Source: Hexactinellida sp. DTS-2022
Taxonomy: Eukaryota > Porifera > Hexactinellida
Assembly (NCBI GenBank): GCA_028753945.1
Contig: JAPNXP010000001.1
Coordinates: 17,350,501 to 17,414,500 of the forward strand
Direction: 5' to 3'
Length of the DNA: 64,000 nucleotides
The notes beneath the pieces were generated by a model. It was not told the DNA's origin. It made no database searches and saw nothing but the letters and a program-made list of their open reading frames with translations. A program made the position numbers and the translations under genes. Below, piece by piece: positions 22,258 through 33,322 of the stretch; position 1 is the first letter of the stretch; the number at the start of each line of letters is the position of its first letter.

Positions 22258-22394
22258 AAAAAATCCCAAATTGCAGCTGTACCTAAAGCATGTTCCTTTA
22301 GAGGCACTATTCAATTTACCAATCAGTAGCCAGCAAAAGATAGTGCCTCCAAAGGGAAATGCGTCGGCACAGCTGCAATTTTGGATTTTTTTTA
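22258..22394. mobile_element. Stem-loop MITE, family M1
   Basis: Left arm AAAAAATCCCAAATTGCAGC then GTTCCTTTAGAGGCACTAT; right arm ATAGTGCCTCCAAAGGGAAA then GGCACAGCTGCAATTTTGG. The arms pair over about 55 nt with a 25-nt loop. Relatives: 36,711-36,835, 36,924-37,055, 41,127-41,213 and 62,590-62,695. Confidence 0.65.
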
Positions 22395-22592
22395 TGCATA
22401 GAACTGTTAAGGGTGTCCGGTTAAGTGAGGTGCCCAAATCTGAAAGGTCCGGATCTGTGGAGGTTTGAGTATACTTTGCTTTAGTGAATCCAATAATTAA
22501 GATTGTAAAATTTCAGCATCCTGCACTATTTTATTTTTGAAATATTCCTGCATTCTACAATATCTCATTGTGGTATTTCAAATATATATATA

Positions 22593-22776
22593 TAGTGGAG
22601 TCTCCGAATAACGGACACATTGGAGGCATTGATTTTGTCCGTTGTAGAGAGATGTCCGCTTCTCGGTGCTGGTCCTTAACTATTACATTTATAGAAAATT
22701 CATTCCGTTCAACGAGGTTGTGCGTTGTGGAGGGGTTGTCCACTTCTCGGAGTGTCCGTTTTGGGAGACTCTACTG
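22593..22776. mobile_element. pogo/Tigger-like MITE
   Basis: Left TAGTGGAGTCTCCGAATAAC, right TTTTGGGAGACTCTACTG, with internal GTCCGTTG/ACGGACA words. Same style as 53,253-53,437. TA-rich flanks. Confidence 0.65.
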
Positions 22777-23184
22777 TATATCTATAGGACTGTCACGAAA
22801 ATGTCCATGACAGAGTCCATGGAAAAGTCCATGGAATTTTAGTCCCGCGAACCAATTTTTTCGGGGTAAATTTTTCGGAGTATTTTATTTGTTTGTATGT
22901 TGAGATGATCGAAGAAAGCGGACGGTTTCTAAATCTGATTTTTGATAAATAGGGATAACTTTTGGCATCCGACAACAAGTCAAGGTTTCCACTCGAATTT
23001 CTTACACCTTGCCAAGTTTTGACGTCATTGTCACATTTTGTGAATCATGAAAAATACTAATGAATACTAATCCGCTTCATATTTACTCACGACTACAAAA
23101 ATTTGTAAACCAAAAGGTTCCTCCTGGCTCTTTGTACTATATTCCACAAGTTGGATATCAATATGTAGTTAAACAGTTAGAAAC
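22777..23184. repeat. Dispersed repeat shared with 53,440-53,660 and 60,600-60,800
   Basis: AATCTGATTTTTGATAAATA, GACAACAAGTCAAGGTTTCC and TTTTGACGTCATTGTCACAT occur in the same order in the other two places. A preceding block has repeated TCCATGG words. Class unknown. Confidence 0.45.
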
Positions 23185-23708
23185 TTAGATAATTCAAAAG
23201 GTTGTGGACTTGATAACATTGGACCGAAATTAATACAACTATCTGCTTCTGTCATAGCAAGACCAATTACAAAAATCCTTTACATCAGTATTGATACAGG
23301 GGTATTCCCCACGGCTTGGAAGGAGGCTAGAATAACATATCTTCATAAAGGGGGAAATACAACAGACAAGTCAAATTATAGGCCTATCTCTGTGCTTCCA
23401 ACTTTTTCCAAAATAATTGAAAGACATGTACATAATTTTATTCTATCATTCTTCGATTCATATTGCATCATATCTATAATCAATCATGGTTTAAAAAAAA
23501 GCATAACTGTGAAACAGCCCTGCTAAAAGTAACTCAAAAATTGGTATGATAGCTTAAATAATCAAGAATCTGTGGGAATTGTGGCTTTAGATTTTAGTAA
23601 AACTTTGATTTAGTATCATATGAGCTTTTGTTGGGAAAGTGAAAAATCTTTTTCTTCTCCCCAAACGCCCATAAATGGATGAATAGTTACTTGAAATACC
23701 GTACTCAA

Positions 23709-24149
23709 CAGGGTTGCCGTGGGACGGGAATTTTCATTCCCATTCCCATCCCATTCCCACGGATTTTCCCATGGGAATTCCCACGGGTTTTCCCATGGGA
23801 ATTCCCACGGGTTTTCCCACGGGAATTCCCACGGGTTTTCCCATGGGAATTCCCATGTGGGAATCCTATGTGGTTTTCACATGGCAAATCCCCCGTCGAA
23901 ATCCTATTGGATTCTTTATATGATCTACTTTTGATTTTGATGGCTTCACAAATGATGGGAAAACCTGTGGGAATTCCCATGGGAATCCATAAGGAATTTC
24001 AAGATTCCCATATGGGAATCCCGTGGGAATTCCCATGGGAAAACCTGTGAGAATTCCCATGGGAAAACCTGTGGGAATTCCCATAGGATAAATACGATTC
24101 CCATTCCCATCCCATTCCCATGGGAATTCCCATTCCCACGGCAACCCTG
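23709..24149. mobile_element. hAT-type foldback MITE with 24-bp minisatellite arms
   Basis: Perfect 8-bp TSD GTACTCAA at 23,701-23,708 and 24,150-24,157. TIRs CAGGGTTGCCGTGGGA and TCCCACGGCAACCCTG. Inside, the left arm is a tandem array of about 24-bp units (GGGAATTCCCACGGGTTTTC) and the right arm is the same type of array reversed, so the element folds back. Removing it rejoins the reverse transcriptase frame around SYLKYRTQ, confirming the insertion. Confidence 0.9.
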
Positions 24150-24319
24150 GTACTCAAAGAGTTGCCTATTGAAATAAGCTTTCAAATACTAGTATCGTCA
24201 GATGTGGAGTTCCCCAGGTTGAGGGTTCCATTTTAGGCCCTATACTCTTCATTATCTTTTTCAATGCATTTTTCTGTCAGTAGCCAATTCAGAATTAAAT
24301 TTATACGCTGATGATTGTA

Positions 24320-24476
24320 CAGTGGATGCCGGTTATAAGAACATCATTGGGAACTGCACTTAATGTGCTTAGAACCGATATGTTCCTATATATGGAATAT
24401 GGCACCCGTTTTCCAACATAGTGTTCTTATACCGATATGTTCTTATAACCGTTGTGCTTATATCCGACATCTACTG
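24320..24476. mobile_element. pogo/Tigger-like MITE inside the LINE relic
   Basis: Left CAGTGGATGCCGGTTATAAG, right CTTATATCCGACATCTACTG, TA on both sides. It sits two codons after the YADD motif, and RT-like sequence continues on the far side. Confidence 0.8.
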
Positions 24477-24754
24477 TATTGTACATTTTTCGGGTACTAG
24501 TCAAGTCAAATACGTCAATACCATTTTGAATAAGGATGTTGGCTATATTACTGAATGGTGCCATAATATTTTAATAATAATATGGTGATTAATACTAAGA
24601 AATCATGTTCCATGTTGTGAGTACCGCTCAGAGGCTAGCTCACCAGGATATAAATCTAAAACATTGATCCTAGCAAATGCTACAGGAAAAAACTACTAGC
24701 CATAGTCAAAGGTAAAAGTCCTTATTTGGGTTGTAAATTGTAATACAGTTGATT

Positions 24755-24930
24755 ACAAGGGTTACAAGGGATTAATTCCCTGTACAGTCTATATAATTCA
24801 ATAATTTCTTCTTTCCTAAGTGATTAATTGATTTATGTCAAACAGACTCAAACTTAATAAGAATAAATAACATGATCGTATAACTTGCCATGCATTCTGC
24901 ATTAACCACATACATAATATAATAATACTT
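24755..24930. repeat. Dispersed repeat shared with 12,230-12,420
   Basis: Partner of the copy at 12,230; shares ACAGTCTATATAATTCAAT and the following blocks. Confidence 0.5.
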
Positions 24931-25059
24931 TAGTATGTGTGGGTCGTTTTGAACTAAAGATAACTTATTAAATCGAATTTAATAGCATCAATAGATCAGA
25001 GCATTGAAATATCAACAAAATATTTACCAGGCAGGACATTGGCCCCATATGCCCCCCCC

Positions 25060-25241
25060 GTGGCGACGTCACTGTGCCAAATATATAAATAGTGTAGTAT
25101 CGCGTCCGGCGCCTAGTGGAGCTAGGTATATGCCGGCAGGAGCGCACTCGTATAGAGTGTGGCAATAAGGAAGCGTGACCACCCAGTCACGGGGTCGAGG
25201 GTCACCCTCCTGATGAGTACCTGAGATGGTACGAAACCCCA
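25060..25241 (-). repeat. SINE-like GC-rich repeat, copy 3 (inverted)
   Basis: Reads, on the minus strand, GGGTTTCGTACCATCTCAGG then ACTCATCAGGAGGGTGACCC and GTGACTGGGTGGTCACGC, matching copy 2 at 15,452. Confidence 0.5.
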
Positions 25242-25249
25242 CTAGTCAT

Positions 25250-25392
25250 AGGCGTAGCACGCGGTCCGGCTGGTCCGGCCATGGCCGGACCAGTTTTAAT
25301 TTATTCTACTATATTATATAGGACGGTCCGGTTTTGGCCGGACCATTTTAACTGTTTGGCCGGAGATATTTCATAGCCGTGCGACGCCCGTG
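25250..25392. mobile_element. hAT-like MITE, CTAGTCAT direct repeat
   Basis: CTAGTCAT occurs at 25,242-25,249 and 25,393-25,400. Ends read CATAGGCGTAGCACG and CGTGCGACGCCCGTG. If the TIR begins at CAT, the duplication shrinks to CTAGT, so the boundary is uncertain by three bases. The interior is GGTCCGG/CCGGACC-rich. Confidence 0.55.
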
Positions 25393-25425
25393 CTAGTCAT
25401 TCTGGTTGGCTAGGCTACAGTTGTA

Positions 25426-25503
25426 CTGTCACGCCAAAATTGGTCCGGGTCAAATGTGGTCCGGCCGGACCACTTTTGACCCGGACCAATTTTGGCGTGA
25501 CAG
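25426..25503. mobile_element. Almost fully palindromic MITE at TA
   Basis: Begins CTGTCACGCCAAAATTGGTC and ends as its reverse complement, centred on GGTCCGGCCGGACC. Only one or two positions break the palindrome. TA lies on both sides. It abuts the foldback element at 25,506, sharing its left TA. Confidence 0.8.
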
Positions 25504-25505
25504 TA

Positions 25506-26028
25506 CCACTTGGTCGAAATTACTTCACCGTATTGTCTAATAGGCAAAATATGCCAAAACTTTGAACGCATGTAAAATGTTCAATTTCGCTTCTTCAAAC
25601 AAATTGCTGTGACTACCCATTTAGGACTTATTTTACATAAAATATCTCAGAATCAATTATGGAATGTTACCACGTTCCTCTGTTGCCTTGGAAACGTGAA
25701 TTCAATGATTGAGGTAATATCTCGAGTAGGAATATAGTCACAGCTTAGTCAATGGATCCAATCGATAGCCCGTCCTTAACTTCCTATTCAATGATAATAC
25801 ATTTCGATGCTCTATCTCCGACCAATTTTCTGAGAATTGTGATTATTGCAATATACATTCAAATGATTATACACATTTGACATTTTGCATAAAATTGTAA
25901 AATAACTCCTAGATGGGTTAGTCACAGCAATTTGTTTGAAAAATCGAAATTGAACATTTTACATGCGTTCAAAGTTTTGGCATATTTTGCCTATTAGACA
26001 ATACGGTGAAGTCATTTCGACCAAGTGG
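25506..26028. mobile_element. Foldback DNA element with ~130-bp TIRs at TA
   Basis: Left TIR CCACTTGGTCGAAATTACTT..., right TIR ...ATTTCGACCAAGTGG, matching over about 130 bp with few mismatches. TA on both sides (25,504-05, 26,029-30). The central part (about 25,650-25,830, with TTGCCTTGGAAACGTGA) recurs at 40,829-41,010, so the family has other members. Confidence 0.8.
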
Positions 26029-26293
26029 TACCCCAAAAATATGCGTCTTGTACATGACCACCTTTATAAAAAACAATTACATAAGTAGAAGCACCCTGGA
26101 TTACTTATATCGAAGAATAATTGCATTGCATATATTTAGTTGACTATACTAGTTCATCCATGGTCCAAGTCCATTCAACCGCGGCATTGCCTTAGAGTAT
26201 CGAATGCTATGTCTCTACTTATAAAAACTTGACGGAGTTCTTGAAATTCTCTTAATTTTAAGGACATACTTATACCGTATTGCTTCGAATAAA

Positions 26294-26979
26294 CTAATCT
26301 CCCACTGCAAATTCAGACTTAAATTCTGGTTGAATTTCTATAATCTTTTCTATCACAGCTTTATACAGAGATTCAGATTTCCTACTCATCAATAGATGGA
26401 GGCAAGAGAAAAATTGTGAAAATAGAAAATAATTGATAAAATATTTTTGGTATACCATAGAATGTAGCGTCAAAATTAATACTCTTGGCCTCTTTAAGAT
26501 TGGCAACCATTAAGTTTGATATAAAAATAACAGCAGTCAGCAGTGCCTTCCTTTTCAGGGATGACACGCAACCTCTAATAAAATCTAGAAAACGTGATTG
26601 CATAATTACCTCTATGAAGTCCTCTGGTATTTTTGGTAAAGTAGGTAGGATAGTTTTTCTACGTTTAACCATCGTATTCCATACATGACGATATGATACT
26701 GTGGCTCCCGTAGGCTCGCAGCTAGTTTTTTTAATCAAAGACCTCTCTCAAATTGAGCGTATAATTCTCTGCAGCCCGTTTCAACTTATTTTTAAATTCG
26801 ATGGATTCTGACTTGTAGTTTTCCTGAGTATAATTGTGCTCCAATTTGATAATCAATAGATTACTTGTATCTGCAATAATTGCTTTGCCAGGGAAATAAA
26901 ATGGATGTGTCCTCCATAGAGTGCAACACAAGTATCTAGCCTTCCGTAAATTTGAGTTGATGTGTCTCTGTAACCCTGA
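26294..26979 (-). pseudogene. FLYWCH-MULE transposase relic
   Basis: On the minus strand an exon after an AG acceptor (near 26,980) encodes a FLYWCH-like zinc finger segment (RYLCCTLWRTHPFYFPGK...LEHNY) followed by NYTLNLREVFD. A frameshift at the A-run near 26,727-26,735 leads to SYRHVWNTMVKRRKTILP and NFDATFYGIPKIFYQLFSIF, which has the first catalytic Asp block of MULE transposases (DATF...FYQL). A second shift near 26,400 leads to LMSRKSESLYKAVIEKIIEI and FAVGD. The block order is right, but three frames are needed, so it is dead and 3'-truncated. Confidence 0.75.
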
Positions 26980-27245
26980 GAAATGTAATTAAAATATCCA
27001 AGTTTTTAGCCCTCAATTAAAGAAAATTCCATAATAAGAAGTGAAAGTAAATAACGGAAAACCCCAACAAGATGCATGTATAAATATCATTATTTCACTC
27101 GCAGATATAAGCATAACAATTTCTATCAAGATCTCCACGGAGGTCACAAGTCACATTCACATTCCAAAATTGAAATTTTAGCGTATGTGATGATAAATTA
27201 TGAAGTGAAGATTGAAGACACATTACTTTTCTGATCAAAGTTCTA
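26980..27245. other. Intergenic, no gene seen
   Basis: No feature recognised. Confidence 0.35.
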
Positions 27246-27412
27246 CAGGTAAACCTCTAAAAGCGGTACCTCTGAAATACGACAACCTCCGAGATACGGC
27301 ACAAACCATACTCCCGATTGACTTTCCAATATAAATAATGCATGTGGGGGCAACCTCCGAATATCCAGACATGCGCTGCTCCCAAAAGTGTCGCATTTCG
27401 GAGGTTTACCTG
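27246..27412. mobile_element. pogo/Tigger-like MITE at TA site
   Basis: Left CAGGTAAACCTCTAAAAGCG, right GCATTTCGGAGGTTTACCTG, TA flanks on both sides. Internal TCTGAAATACGACAACCTCC wording resembles the other members of this class. Confidence 0.75.
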
Positions 27413-27629
27413 TATATTGATTTTCTGATCAAAATTCTACATCAATTCTAATCAAAGTAAACTGTTACGTTTATAATTTAGTCTTGTTAGCAAAATTTCT
27501 ACTGAGTTACTATAGTTTCCCAAATAAAAGAATCTACTTGAAGAGTATACAAGTAAACTATGTATCTACAAGGTATCATTTCCTATAAACGAAGCTACTT
27601 AAAGAAAGCTGAAAAAGGATTTGATAAAA

Positions 27630-28970
27630 ATGTGTATTTCAAAAAGTTTAACTGAAGTTTATGTGTTCTATGTCTGTATGCTTTTAACATTCAGTTTCTT
27701 CGCAACTTCATACATACAATCATATACATCACCCATCGAAGATTCTACAATTGGAAAAGGAATTTTTACAGTAACAACGTATGCACTGTTCGTGACGGCA
27801 TCATATGTCGGAGCTACTATCAGCTGTTTGCTTGTGGGTCCAATAAGTGAGTGGTTAGGTATCAAGTCCACGATTTTACTATTCTCTCCGCTTAGCATAT
27901 TTGGTGGAGTGTTACTGATAGTGGCATATGACTCAATTAGCATGATAGTAGGACGTTTGCTGATTGGTTTATACATTGGAGTACCTGTGTCTCTAGTCCC
28001 TGTCTATATATCGGAAATAGTACCAGCTGACAAGAAGAAGTTCTATGGATCCATATTGAGTTTGGCAATTCGAGGTGGAATTCTGTTGAGTTATACTCTG
28101 GGAATATGGATAGGATACCGATGGTTGGCGTGTATCTACCTGATGATGATTGTATTCATAATTTCCAATCTGTTTTTCATACCTGAGAGCCCCAAATGGT
28201 TAAGCAATAAAGGATGGATAAATAAAGCTAATCGAGCTAGTGAATGCTTCCATGGACTGACTTACGGTGTTTGTGATCCAAATGTCACAGAATCTAGTCC
28301 AAATGAATCCATCAACTTAATTGACAACAAGATGAATTTGAGAAATGGAATCTCCCTATACTTTACATGGCCAATATTCAGACCTCTGTTGATATGTGCT
28401 AGCATACAAGTGTATAAAGTTATTTGTGGATATATGTTATTACTTTGCTATTCAGCTCATGTTCTAGAAAAGGGTTTTAATGTGAATCCCAACATTATTA
28501 TTTGCATATTCCCAATATTCCAACTGATAGGAAGCATAATATTCATTTGCATAATTCACAGAGTCAGTTGGAAGAAACTATTGTTGCTCACAACATTAGT
28601 TCAGATGATATCTCTCGGATTATTGGCACTATCATTTTACCTTTTAATTCACAAATTCCATTGTGTCCATCATGGTGTGAAGACTGTTTTATGTCAACTC
28701 TTGCAGTTCCTTCCACTACCACTTGTTGCTACTTTCGCAATGGGACACTCTATGGGTTGGGGATCAATATCCTGGTGGCTGTATGGTCAGATCCTACACA
28801 CGCACTACATTCGTGTATCAGCTAGTATTGTAACTCTGTTTACCTATATTGCAGAATGCTTCAATCAACTTATTGCTCCAATAATTGTTGAGTATTGGGG
28901 ATCTGATGTTGCATTCTTCCTTTGCTCCCTAGTTTGCCTTTCTGCTTTGCCTCTTCAGTATTATTACTGA
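27630..28970 (+). CDS. MFS sugar-transporter-like membrane protein
   Basis: A 446-residue intronless protein. The upstream in-frame TTG at 27,621 is not used as a start; ATG is at 27,630. About twelve hydrophobic segments. Family marks of the sugar porters: GRLLIGLYIGVPVSLVPVYI then SEIVP after TM4, and PESPKWL after TM6. The usual Q-QLSG-N sugar-contacting motif of TM7 is not present: the corresponding stretch reads QVYKVICGYMLLLCYSAHVL. Substrate is therefore uncertain. The GLUT C-terminal PESK/ETKG motif is also absent and the protein ends at LQYYY. It is the only clear host gene on the plus strand and is not obviously linked to its neighbours. Confidence 0.8.
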   Translation: MCISKSLTEVYVFYVCMLLTFSFFATSYIQSYTSPIEDSTIGKGIFTVTTYALFVTASYVGATISCLLVGPISEWLGIKSTILLFSPLSIFGGVLLIVAYDSISMIVGRLLIGLYIGVPVSLVPVYISEIVPADKKKFYGSILSLAIRGGILLSYTLGIWIGYRWLACIYLMMIVFIISNLFFIPESPKWLSNKGWINKANRASECFHGLTYGVCDPNVTESSPNESINLIDNKMNLRNGISLYFTWPIFRPLLICASIQVYKVICGYMLLLCYSAHVLEKGFNVNPNIIICIFPIFQLIGSIIFICIIHRVSWKKLLLLTTLVQMISLGLLALSFYLLIHKFHCVHHGVKTVLCQLLQFLPLPLVATFAMGHSMGWGSISWWLYGQILHTHYIRVSASIVTLFTYIAECFNQLIAPIIVEYWGSDVAFFLCSLVCLSALPLQYYY

Positions 28971-29156
28971 ATGAATTTATATGACTATTCGTATAAGTAA
29001 ATTTCAATGCCAATCCTTATCATACCTATGTTGTTTAACGTTGATTGTTATTAGTTTAATCGTTTGTTTATCAGGTTCATTTTATTGTAATAGTATGTTA
29101 ATTGAATACTTTTGTAAAGTATTATAAAGTCTAGTTCTCAAAATGTACTTTCGCAG

Positions 29157-30443
29157 TATACGAGCCCTTCGGTCTCGGTCACTTCGCGACGGATCACTCT
29201 CTCACAAAGGTCGCTTCGCGACCTTTGTTCGTTCGTGTTAGGCACTACGCGATGCAATTAACGGCCGCTTCGCGGCTTTTCCCTCCTCTAAAAGGCAGTA
29301 ATATTAATAATAAATAAGTTAACCTGTGGCTAGTATATTACACACACTACTTAACGCGCGCTTAAATTCATTCTGGGTTGTGATTCGTTAATGTAATCTG
29401 TTTGGGAAATGATGTGTTATGTATGTTATTCTCATTACTTATTAGTTTTTAATTATTAGTTAATAATATATGATATTGGCTCAAAGATTCTTAATTAAGG
29501 TAGCTCATTTCAGCTCCATTAAAAGGTTAGCTTGTTAGCTCAAATAGATTGAAACCCGTGGCTGATAAATTATAGGCAATTATTTATTTCAGTATATTGC
29601 ATTGTAAAGTAATTTACTTAGCCTGGATTTAATCTCTGCATAATAATGATTTAAAGATGAGAATAAGACCGCTTCGTGGTCTTATTCTCACCATTAAACC
29701 ATTATTATGCAGAGGTTAAATCCAGGGTTGTAAAATATTTGATTTAATTGATAGTAATAATAAACATATTAATCTCATAATTAGACAGATCCTAAATCCT
29801 TGATGAATCAACTACATAATTAATTTCATAATTTCAGTATAGGTAAGAAATTACGTAATTCCATTCATTGTCTTATTAATAGGAAGCCAATATAGGTGTA
29901 ATAAATAAACAATGCATCAGAAAAGTTAACTACTCGAGTGCATTCTTGTTAACCAAACAAATTAGATCACCCACATAGTGCTAAGAATAATATGATACAT
30001 TTTAAATAATAACTTTCGTTAATCATTACTTAAATTGTTTGCAATAGAAAAAGTCGAAAATCGATTTTGCACTTTGCCATACCTGTGTTGGTACGATACA
30101 CTATTTATGGTTGATTAGTGTAGGGACTAATTAATTAACTGTGTCACAATCAGAAGAAAAAATGGGAATTCGTGAACTGCTATCAGGTGTAGAAATTTAG
30201 TGTACGTCTAATGCTTTAAATTTTCTACAAATCGGAACAAAATTGGGAAGCAAGTACAAAATATCTGTTTTTCGAAACTGTGACGTCATGATCCCGTTAT
30301 TTTGTTTCAAAAACCAATAGATCGTTGTCGCAGTACAAAATTACCCCTGTATACAAATTTTAAGCTTTCTGGGACTCGTAGTCTTTCCAATCAATTACGG
30401 ACAAACATCCCCACAAACAAACACACAACAATTCCGCTTTTAA
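29157..30443 (+). repeat. 1.29-kb repeat unit, copy A
   Basis: Starts TATACGAGCCCTTCGGTCTC. First unit of a tandem pair (period 1287 bp). Contains GC-rich mini-hairpins (GGTCGCTTCGCGACC near 29,208; GGCCGCTTCGCGGC near 29,262), a long stem-loop at 29,634-29,727, and ends ACAACAATTCCGCTTTTAAT. Helentron-like nature is inferred from the end sequence; no Rep/helicase frame is present. Confidence 0.8.
29634..29727. repeat. Long stem-loop in copy A
   Basis: GATTTAATCTCTGCATAATA pairs with the downstream TATTATGCAGAGGTTAAATC; the apex is AAGACCGCTTCGTGGTCTT. Arm length about 45 nt. Repeated at 30,912-31,005 in copy B. Confidence 0.8.
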
Positions 30444-31695
30444 TATACGAGCCCTTCGATCTCGGTCGCTTCGCGACGGATCACTCTCTCACAAAGGTCG
30501 CTTCGCGACCTTTGTTTGTTCGTGTTAGGCTCTACGCGATGCAATTAACGGCCGCTTCGCGGCCTTTCCCTCCTCTAAGACAGTAATATTAATAATAAAT
30601 AAGTTAACCTGTGGCTAGTATATTACACACACTACTTACCGCGCGCTTAAATTCATTCTGGGTTGTGATTCGTTAATGTAATCTGTTTGGGAAATGATGT
30701 GTTATGTATGTTATTCTCATTACTTCTTAGTTATTAATTATTAGTTAATAATATATGATATTGGCTCAATAATTCTTAATTAAGGTAGCTCATTTCAGCT
30801 CATTAAAAGGTTAGCTTGTTAGCTCAAATAAATTGAAACCCGTGGCTGATAAATTATACGCAATTATTTATTTCAGTATATTATATTGTAAAGTAATTTA
30901 CTTGGCTGGATATAATCTCTGCATAATAATGGTTTAAAGATGAGAATAAGACCGCTTCGCGGTCTTATTCTCACCATTAAACCATTATTATGCAGAGGTT
31001 AAATCCAGGGTTGTAAAATATTTGATTTAATTGATAGTAATAATAAACATATCAATCTCATAATTGGACAGATCCTAAATCCTTGATGAATCAACTACTT
31101 AATTAATTTCATAATTTCAGTATAGGTTAGAAATTACGTAATTCCATTCATTGTCTTATTAATAGGAAGCCAATATAGGTGTAATAAATAAACAATGCAT
31201 CAGAGAAGTTAACTACTCGAGTGCATTCTTGTTAACCAAACAAATCAGATCACCCACATAGTGCTAAGAATAATATAATACATTTTAACTAATAACTTTC
31301 ATTAATCACTCTTACTTGAATTGTTTGCAATAGAACACAATCGAAAATCGATTTTGCACTTTGCTATACCAGTGTTGGTACGATGCACTATTTATGGCTG
31401 ATTAGTGCAGGGACTAATTAATTAACTGTGTCACAAATAGAAGTAAAATGGGATTTCGTGAACTGCTATCAGGTGTAGAAATTTAGTATACGTCTAATGA
31501 TTTGAATTTTCTACAGATCGGAGCAAAATTGGGAATCTAGTACAAAATATCTGTTTTTCGCAACTGTGACGTCATAATCCAGTTATTTTGTTTCAAAAAC
31601 CAATAGATCGTTGTCACAGTACAAAATTACCCCTGTTTACAAATTTTGAGCATTCTGGGACTCGTAGTCTTTCCAATCAATTACGGACAAACATC

Positions 31696-31728
<33 letters not shown>

Positions 31729-31746
31729 CAATTCCGCTTTTAATAT
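30444..31746 (+). repeat. 1.29-kb repeat unit, copy B (tandem)
   Basis: Direct repeat of copy A with few differences. It ends in a pure (CA)n tract at about 31,698-31,726 before ACAATTCCGCTTTTAATATA. Confidence 0.8.
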
Positions 31747-31871
31747 ACAGATAGATTATTATGCTCATACATAGCCTACTACAGTCATAATGAAATTGAG
31801 ATAGTGATAATGGTGGGGACATGAGATTTTTGGCAATATTATCACTATATCCAATAAATCAGTATCTATCT

Positions 31872-33322
31872 GTATATTAAAAGCGGAATTGTTGTGTGTT
31901 TGTGTGTGTGTTAGGATGTTTGTCCAGAATTAATTGGAAAGACTACAAGTCCCAGAAAGCTGAAAATTTGTATACAGGGGTAATTTTGTACTGCGACAAC
32001 GATCTATTGGTTTTTAAACAAAATAACGGGATAATGACGTCACAGTTTCGAATAACATTATTTTGTACTAGCTTCCCAATTTTGCTCCGATTTGTGGAAA
32101 ATTCAATGCATTAGACGTACACTAAATTTCTACACCTGATAGCAGTTCACGAATTCCCATTTTTCTTCTGATTGTGACACAGTTAATTAATTAGTCCCTG
32201 CACTAATCAACCATAAATAGTGTATCGTACCAACACAGGTATAGCAAAGTGCAAGTGTGTGTTTGTCCAGAATTAATAGGAAAGACTACGAGTCCTAGAA
32301 AGCTGAAAATTGGCATGCAGGGGTAATTTTACAAGCTGACAACGATCTATTGGTTTTCTAAGCGAAATAACGGGATTATGACGTCATAAACGCACATATT
32401 TGGGACACACATACTCTTTCAGTTTTTATTCGATTCGCCCACAATTTTAGATGATAACACAACATACAATGTGACACACGTATACCGATTTATTGGAATG
32501 TCTCTAGAAATTTTTATAATTTTCGCTTTTAATCTGAGCCAGGCAATAACAAAAATGTAACCTCCAATTGCTGCATCATTGCACATATTGAAGTTTGATG
32601 ATTTAATCTTCACCTATATTGGCTTCCTATAATAAGACTATCAATGGAATTACGTAATTTCTAACCAAGGATTTCTACTAGAAATGAATTAAGGATTTAA
32701 CGATGATATTTATTATGTTAATTATTGCTATCAATTAAATTAAATAACTCACTAACCCAGCTCCTGCAAAATGAATTGTTTATGGGGAGATGTATAAACG
32801 TTTATTACTACTATCAATTGAATCAAATATTTTGCGACCCTGAATCTACCATTATAATGCAGAGATTTAATCCAGAGTTAGTCAATTACTTTGCAATACA
32901 ATTTACTGAAATAAATTAATTGCGTATAATTTTATTAATTTACCAACCACAGGTTTCAATTTATTTGAGCTAACAAGCTAACCTTTTAATATAGCTGATC
33001 GAGCTACTCTTAATTAAGAATTATTGACTTATTAATTAACTTATATAATTAATAACAAATATGTAATGAGAATAACATACATGGGATAATTTCCCAAACA
33101 AATTTCATTAACTAATCACTGCCCAGAACAATTTAGGATGCCGTTAAGTAATAGTGTGTAATTCACTAGCACAGGTTAACTCATTTATTATTTTTATGAG
33201 GAGGGAAAGGCCGCAAAGCGGCCGTTAATTGTGTAGTGCTTACACGAAGGAACAAAGGTCGCGAAGCGACCTTTGTGAGAGAGTGATCCGTCGCGAAGCG
33301 ACCGAGACCGAAGGGCTCGTAT
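31872..33322 (-). repeat. 1.29-kb repeat unit, copy C (inverted, with nested insertion)
   Basis: Begins TATATTAAAAGCGGAATTGT and ends CCGAGACCGAAGGGCTCGTA, i.e. the reverse of copies A and B. A second, older terminus-like segment (GTTTGTCCAGAATTAATAGG with GGCATGCAGGGG) is nested at about 32,254-32,610. The hairpin words are inverted (GGTCGCGAAGCGACC near 33,263). Confidence 0.75.

Larger units (their letters stand above)
23185..24690 (+). pseudogene. LINE reverse transcriptase relic
   Basis: Plus-strand coding fragments of a non-LTR reverse transcriptase: GVFPTAWKEARITYLHKGG and KSNYRPISVLPTFSKIIERH near 23,300-23,430, then SYLKYRTQ near 23,680, and after an inserted MITE VRCGVPQ, GSILGPILFI and the catalytic LYADDCT near 24,301-24,320, then a W-x-HNI-type block near 24,560. 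The block order is that of RT palm motifs in jockey/CR1-type LINEs. Frameshifts and stops (for example near 23,530-23,610) show it is dead. Two MITEs have inserted in it (23,709-24,149 and 24,320-24,476). Confidence 0.8.

Noticed and set aside
23679..24185. Several overlapping frames of 70-120 codons
   Set aside because: All translate the 24-bp palindromic minisatellite inside the hAT MITE; no gene-like part.
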